NCBI GenBank assembly: GCA_949935685.1
Contig: CATLGN010000043.1
Coordinates: 1-9,418, forward strand
Length of the DNA stretch: 9,418 nt
Direction: 5' to 3'
Source: an uncultured Lachnospiraceae bacterium
GTDB lineage: Bacteria > Bacillota > Clostridia > Lachnospirales > Lachnospiraceae
Part shown: piece after piece, positions 6,086-9,418 of the stretch
How positions within the stretch are numbered: position 1 is the first letter of the stretch
Layout: each line of letters opens with the position of its first letter
Program-made: the position numbers and the translations under genes
The notes under the pieces: generated by a model
Told to the model about the DNA's origin: nothing
Database searches by the model: none
The model's input: the letters and a program-made list of their open reading frames with translations, nothing else

Positions 6086-7552
6086 GTGGAACATTTGTAT
6101 GAAAAGCTCATTCAAAATCAGCTTTCCGATATGTATCCGTATCATATGCCGGGACATAAGCGGAATATGGAAAACTTTCCGATGGCGGAATACTACGGGA
6201 TCGATATAACGGAGATCGACGGATTTGATAATCTGCATCACCCGGAGGGGATCTTAAAAAGTATCATGCAGCGGGCGGCGCAGTTGTTTGGGGCAGAGAC
6301 CTATCTGCTGGTCAATGGAAGCACAGGCGGTATTTTAAGCGCCGTGTCCGCTGTTCTGCGCCGGGGTGACACGCTGCTGATGGCGCGCAACTGCCATAAG
6401 TCCGCCTGGCATGCCGCTTATCTGCGCGCATGTAAAATCCGCTGTGTATACCCGGCCTGCCTGGAGCATTACGGGATATGCGGCGCGGTTTCGGCGGAGG
6501 ATATGGAGCGGTGTCTGCGCCTATATCCGGAAATCCGCGCAGTACTCTTGACTTCTCCGACGTATGACGGCGTGGTTTCCGACGTGGCGCGTATCGTCGG
6601 ACTGGCGCATGACAGGGGAATTCCTGTGATTGTAGACGAGGCGCATGGGGCGCATTTTTCATTGGATGCACGTTTCCCGGAGAGCGCTGTCGATCTGGGA
6701 GCCGATCTGGTCATCCACAGCATTCATAAAACTCTCCCGGCTTTGACGCAGACCGCCGTTTTGCATGTACAGGGGAATCTGGTGGATCGGGACAGGCTGC
6801 GCCGTTTTCTTGGCATCTATCAGACAAGCAGTCCTTCGTATATATTACTGGCAGGAATCGAACAATGCCTTGCCGTTCTGGAAGAAAAAGGAACGGCGCT
6901 GTGTGAAACATTTTTCCGACGGAATGCGGTTTTTGAGAAACGAATGATGCAACTGCAGCATTTGCATATATTATCGGCGGAAACGGAACGGTTTCGGGGA
7001 AACGGGCTTTTTGACTTTGATACGGGGAAGAAAATCATATCGACGGCCGGCACGCAGCTGAGGGGAAATACATTGTATGATCTGCTGCGCAGCCGTTACG
7101 GACTGCAGATGGAAATGGCGGGGCAGACATATGTTACCGCGATTATGACGATTATGGACAGTGAGGCGGGTTTCACGCGTCTGGCGGATGCGCTGGGTGA
7201 AATTGACGGGATGCTGGCGGGCAGCGTATCCGTGTTGCAGGGAAAAGCGCACGATTTTGTCGGCGGATTTGCTACTTTGGCGGATTTGCAGGCAGAGACG
7301 GCGGCATATACTGTGTATGAAGCCATCGAGAGTGAACAGGAAACGGCTTGTCTGGAAGAATGTCAGGGAAGAACGGCAGGAGAGTGGATTACCGTCTATC
7401 CGCCGGGCATTCCGCTGATCGTGCCGGGTGAGATTTTTACGGAGACGGTGATCGGTAAACTGCTTTATTGCAGAGAGCAGGGATTTACAATAGAGGGCAT
7501 GCGGGACGACAATCGAAAAGTATGTGTGGTCAGGAAGGAGATTTATGCGTAA
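6086..7552 (+). CDS. Orn/Lys/Arg decarboxylase family, PLP-dependent
   Basis: A 488-residue fold-type I PLP enzyme that decarboxylates a basic amino acid to a polyamine or its precursor (agmatine, cadaverine or putrescine). Visible motifs are YHMPGHKR (19-26); NGSTGG (77-82), where S79/T80 hold the PLP phosphate; NCHKS (102-106), with H104 stacking on the ring; VDEAHGAHF with D184 and H187; and the PLP lysine K215 in SIHKTLPALTQ. The C-terminal domain ends with YPPGIPLIVPGE (438-449). The length matches the short Gram-positive class (B. subtilis SpeA/YaaO, about 480-490) and lacks the N-terminal wing domain of the E. coli inducible enzymes. The start is GTG, abutting the preceding stop; a GGGAGG lies 15 bases upstream, which is far, so coupling probably helps initiation. 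The substrate cannot be settled from sequence. Confidence 0.92.
   Translation: MEHLYEKLIQNQLSDMYPYHMPGHKRNMENFPMAEYYGIDITEIDGFDNLHHPEGILKSIMQRAAQLFGAETYLLVNGSTGGILSAVSAVLRRGDTLLMARNCHKSAWHAAYLRACKIRCVYPACLEHYGICGAVSAEDMERCLRLYPEIRAVLLTSPTYDGVVSDVARIVGLAHDRGIPVIVDEAHGAHFSLDARFPESAVDLGADLVIHSIHKTLPALTQTAVLHVQGNLVDRDRLRRFLGIYQTSSPSYILLAGIEQCLAVLEEKGTALCETFFRRNAVFEKRMMQLQHLHILSAETERFRGNGLFDFDTGKKIISTAGTQLRGNTLYDLLRSRYGLQMEMAGQTYVTAIMTIMDSEAGFTRLADALGEIDGMLAGSVSVLQGKAHDFVGGFATLADLQAETAAYTVYEAIESEQETACLEECQGRTAGEWITVYPPGIPLIVPGEIFTETVIGKLLYCREQGFTIEGMRDDNRKVCVVRKEIYA
7532..7540 (+). promoter_or_regulatory. Ribosome binding site that fixes the pyk start at ATG 7545
   Basis: AGGAAGGAG lies inside the end of the decarboxylase gene, four bases before ATG 7545. 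The in-frame GTG at 7524 lies upstream of this site and would add seven residues (MWSGRRF) not expected at the start of a pyruvate kinase. Confidence 0.75.
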
Positions 7553-8957
7553 AACAAAAATAGTATGTACGATAGGACCGGCGAGCGAAAGCGAGGAAAA
7601 ACTGCGACAGTTGATGAAAGCCGGCATGAATGTGGCACGGTTTAATTTTTCCCATGGAACCCATGAGGAACATAAAGCAAAATTTGCAAGAATCGTAAAG
7701 GTAAGCGGGGAACTGGGCCTTTCCGTAGCCACTATGCTGGATACAAAGGGACCGGAGATCCGTCTGCGGGATTTTGACGGTGGAAAAGTCGAATTGGAGG
7801 CCGGTCAGGAATTTATCCTGACGACGGAAGACGTGATGGGAAGCCGGGAACGCGCGTCGATCACATATCGGAATCTGAAACAGGACGTGAGACCGGGGAC
7901 GCGGATTCTGATTGACGACGGTAAAATCGAGATGGAAGTCCGGGAGATTAAAGGGGAGGAGATTTGCTGTATTGTGAAAAACGGCGGCCTCGTTTCCAAC
8001 CATAAGGGAATCAATGTGCCGGACGCCGTGCTATCCATGCCGTATGTCAGCGACGTGGACAGGGAGGATATTCTGTTCGGCATCGGGTTGGGATTTGATT
8101 TCATCGCGGCTTCGTTTGTCAGGACAAAGGACGATATACTGGCTCTGCGGGAAATACTGGACGCGCACAAGAGCCCTATGAAAATTATCGCAAAGATTGA
8201 AAGTATGCAGGGCATTCGCAATCTGGAAGAAATTCTCTCCGTTTCGGACGGCATAATGGTGGCCAGAGGCGACATGGGCGTGGAACTGCCGCCGGAGGAA
8301 GTGCCCGTTATTCAGAAAAAGATGATTAAAATGGCGGTGGCGGCAGGCAAGCATGTGATCACGGCGACGCAGATGCTGGAATCGATGATTCACAATCCCC
8401 GCCCGACGAGAGCGGAGACGAACGATGTGGCAAACGCCATTTATGACGGTACGACGGCCATTATGCTGTCGGGAGAGAGCGCGGCGGGAAAATATCCGGT
8501 GGAAGCAGTGGAGACGATGGCAAAGATTGCCGAGCGGACGGAGCAGGATATTGATTATACGAGCAGAATGCTGCGGTACGGGCCCAAAGCGCCGGTCGAT
8601 GTGACGACCGCCATTTCCTATGCGACATGTACGACGGCGATGCAGTTACATGCGGAGGCCATTATTACCGTTACGATGTCGGGCTTTACGGCAGGTATGA
8701 TCGCGCGGTATAAACCGGAAAACCCGATTATCGGCTGTAGTGTCAATCCCAGGGTGTGCCGCCAGATGGCGCTCTTATGGGGTGTGACACCTGTGTTGAT
8801 GGGACGGGAAGACAATACGAAAGATTTGTTTGACGATGCAATCCGACTTGCGAAAAAACAGGAACTCGTTCATAATGAAGGTACGGTAGTGCTGACGGCA
8901 GGCGTACCCCTCGGCGTATCGGGCAGTACCAATATGATACAGGTACTGGAGCTGTAG
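7545..8957 (+). CDS. pyk: Pyruvate kinase
   Basis: A 470-residue glycolytic enzyme converting phosphoenolpyruvate and ADP to pyruvate and ATP. Motifs in order: KTKIVCTIGPAS (3-14), NVARFNFSHG (29-38), LDTKGPEIR (D66-R73), the B domain with IDDGKIEM and KGINVPD, the active-site signature AKIESMQGIRN with K217 and metal-binding E219, GDMGVELP with D243, then TATQMLESM and the RAETNDVANAIYDG segment, and a C domain ending in GSTNMIQV. This is the short form: the extra C-terminal phosphohistidine-type domain of Bacillus pyruvate kinase is absent. The glutamate of TKGPE is the residue linked to K+-dependence in the family, although the position after R73 is Leu, as in K+-independent enzymes. It overlaps the decarboxylase gene by eight bases, so it is translationally coupled. 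The next gene starts nine bases after its stop. Confidence 0.98.
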   Translation: MRKTKIVCTIGPASESEEKLRQLMKAGMNVARFNFSHGTHEEHKAKFARIVKVSGELGLSVATMLDTKGPEIRLRDFDGGKVELEAGQEFILTTEDVMGSRERASITYRNLKQDVRPGTRILIDDGKIEMEVREIKGEEICCIVKNGGLVSNHKGINVPDAVLSMPYVSDVDREDILFGIGLGFDFIAASFVRTKDDILALREILDAHKSPMKIIAKIESMQGIRNLEEILSVSDGIMVARGDMGVELPPEEVPVIQKKMIKMAVAAGKHVITATQMLESMIHNPRPTRAETNDVANAIYDGTTAIMLSGESAAGKYPVEAVETMAKIAERTEQDIDYTSRMLRYGPKAPVDVTTAISYATCTTAMQLHAEAIITVTMSGFTAGMIARYKPENPIIGCSVNPRVCRQMALLWGVTPVLMGREDNTKDLFDDAIRLAKKQELVHNEGTVVLTAGVPLGVSGSTNMIQVLEL

Positions 8958-8966
8958 AGGAACGGA

Positions 8967-9418
8967 ATGGGTAAGATTTTTCATATTATGGGGAAAAGCT
9001 CCACCGGCAAGGACACGGTCTATAAAAAGCTGCTGGAACGGGAAGAAGGCAGATTCCGTACCATTGTGATGTATACGACCCGTCCCCGCCGGGAGGGAGA
9101 GCGGGACGGCGTGGAATACTTTTTTGTCGATGAGAACCGGCTGCGGGAATTCGAGGCCGAAAAGAGGTTGATCGAACTGCGCTCATACCATACGGTTCAG
9201 GGGCTCTGGCATTATTTTACCGTCAGAGACGAGCAAATTGATCCGCAGCGATATGATTATCTGGTAATCGGGACGCTGGAATCGTATAACGGCATGCGGC
9301 GGTATTTCGGAAAAGAGAACCTTGTCCCTATTCTGATCGAACTGGACGACGGTGTGCGGCTGCAGCGGGCGCTGGATCGGGAAAAGCTGCAAAAGCACCC
9401 CCGCTATCAGGAACTTTG
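8967..9418 (+). CDS. Guanylate-kinase-like protein, divergent (partial, runs off the window)
   Basis: The first 150 residues of a nucleotide kinase. The P-loop is GKSSTGKDT (9-17), where the usual Ser/Thr after GK is Asp16; ordinary guanylate kinases have GPSGSGKST. The GMP-binding part is recognisable: YTTRPRREGERDGVEYFFV (36-54), then IEL and a GLWHYFT segment in place of the usual GNYYGT. The protein is thus in the guanylate kinase superfamily, but its substrate may differ. GKDT P-loops occur in other nucleotide kinases, such as phage deoxynucleoside monophosphate kinase. The start ATG follows GAGG (8957-8960) at six bases. It is the last visible gene of the operon. In Bacillus the equivalent place next to the short decarboxylase is held by tmk, so a nucleotide monophosphate kinase here fits. 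The 3' end lies outside the window. Confidence 0.8.
   Translation, partial: MGKIFHIMGKSSTGKDTVYKKLLEREEGRFRTIVMYTTRPRREGERDGVEYFFVDENRLREFEAEKRLIELRSYHTVQGLWHYFTVRDEQIDPQRYDYLVIGTLESYNGMRRYFGKENLVPILIELDDGVRLQRALDREKLQKHPRYQEL

Noticed and set aside
6971..7732. Open frame of 253 codons on the - strand spanning the decarboxylase/pyk junction.
   Set aside because: It crosses two well-supported genes on the other strand and has shadow-like composition and no motif.

Overview
The window reads as chromosomal DNA of a Gram-positive clostridium, most likely a Lachnospiraceae member. This is inferred from the 23S rRNA sequence, a tRNA array with no encoded CCA ends, strong AGGAGG-type ribosome binding sites, moderately GC-rich genes with GTG and TTG starts, and the mix of protein families (a choline-binding-type secreted protein, a membrane-anchored L,D-transpeptidase, and a Lys/Arg/Orn decarboxylase next to a guanylate-kinase-like gene). 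No species can be named from the sequence alone.

Layout. Positions 1-370 are the 3' end of a 23S rRNA gene. A purine-rich spacer without a 5S gene follows, then seven tRNA genes in series on the + strand (Asp, Val, Thr, Tyr, initiator fMet, Phe, Lys), closed by a very long hairpin terminator at 1136-1188. Facing this array on the - strand is a lone secreted protein gene (1212-2054) with its own promoter. It is AT-richer than its neighbours and may share the terminator.

From about 2233 everything points right. A perfect consensus promoter drives an HD-domain hydrolase gene and a tcdA-like tRNA-modification gene. After a 93-base gap with a weaker candidate promoter comes a tight run of five genes: a membrane-anchored L,D-transpeptidase with a repetitive Pro/Gly-rich tail, a second HD-domain protein, a fold-type I Orn/Lys/Arg decarboxylase, pyruvate kinase, and a divergent guanylate-kinase-like protein cut by the window end. 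Gaps in this run are 25, 0, -8 and 9 bases, so co-transcription and translational coupling are likely.

How the genes work together. The left part is translation machinery. The middle combines tRNA modification with a putative phosphohydrolase. The right operon mixes cell-wall cross-linking, amino-acid decarboxylation, glycolysis and nucleotide metabolism. The decarboxylase/nucleotide-kinase pairing resembles the yaaO-tmk-holB neighbourhood of Bacillus, with pyruvate kinase placed between them.

I found no phage, insertion sequence, CRISPR array, toxin-antitoxin pair or defence system, and no convincing undescribed system. The points most worth a second look are the missing 5S, the divergent nucleotide kinase, the position of pyk, the repetitive tail of the transpeptidase, and the solitary secreted protein beside the tRNA array.
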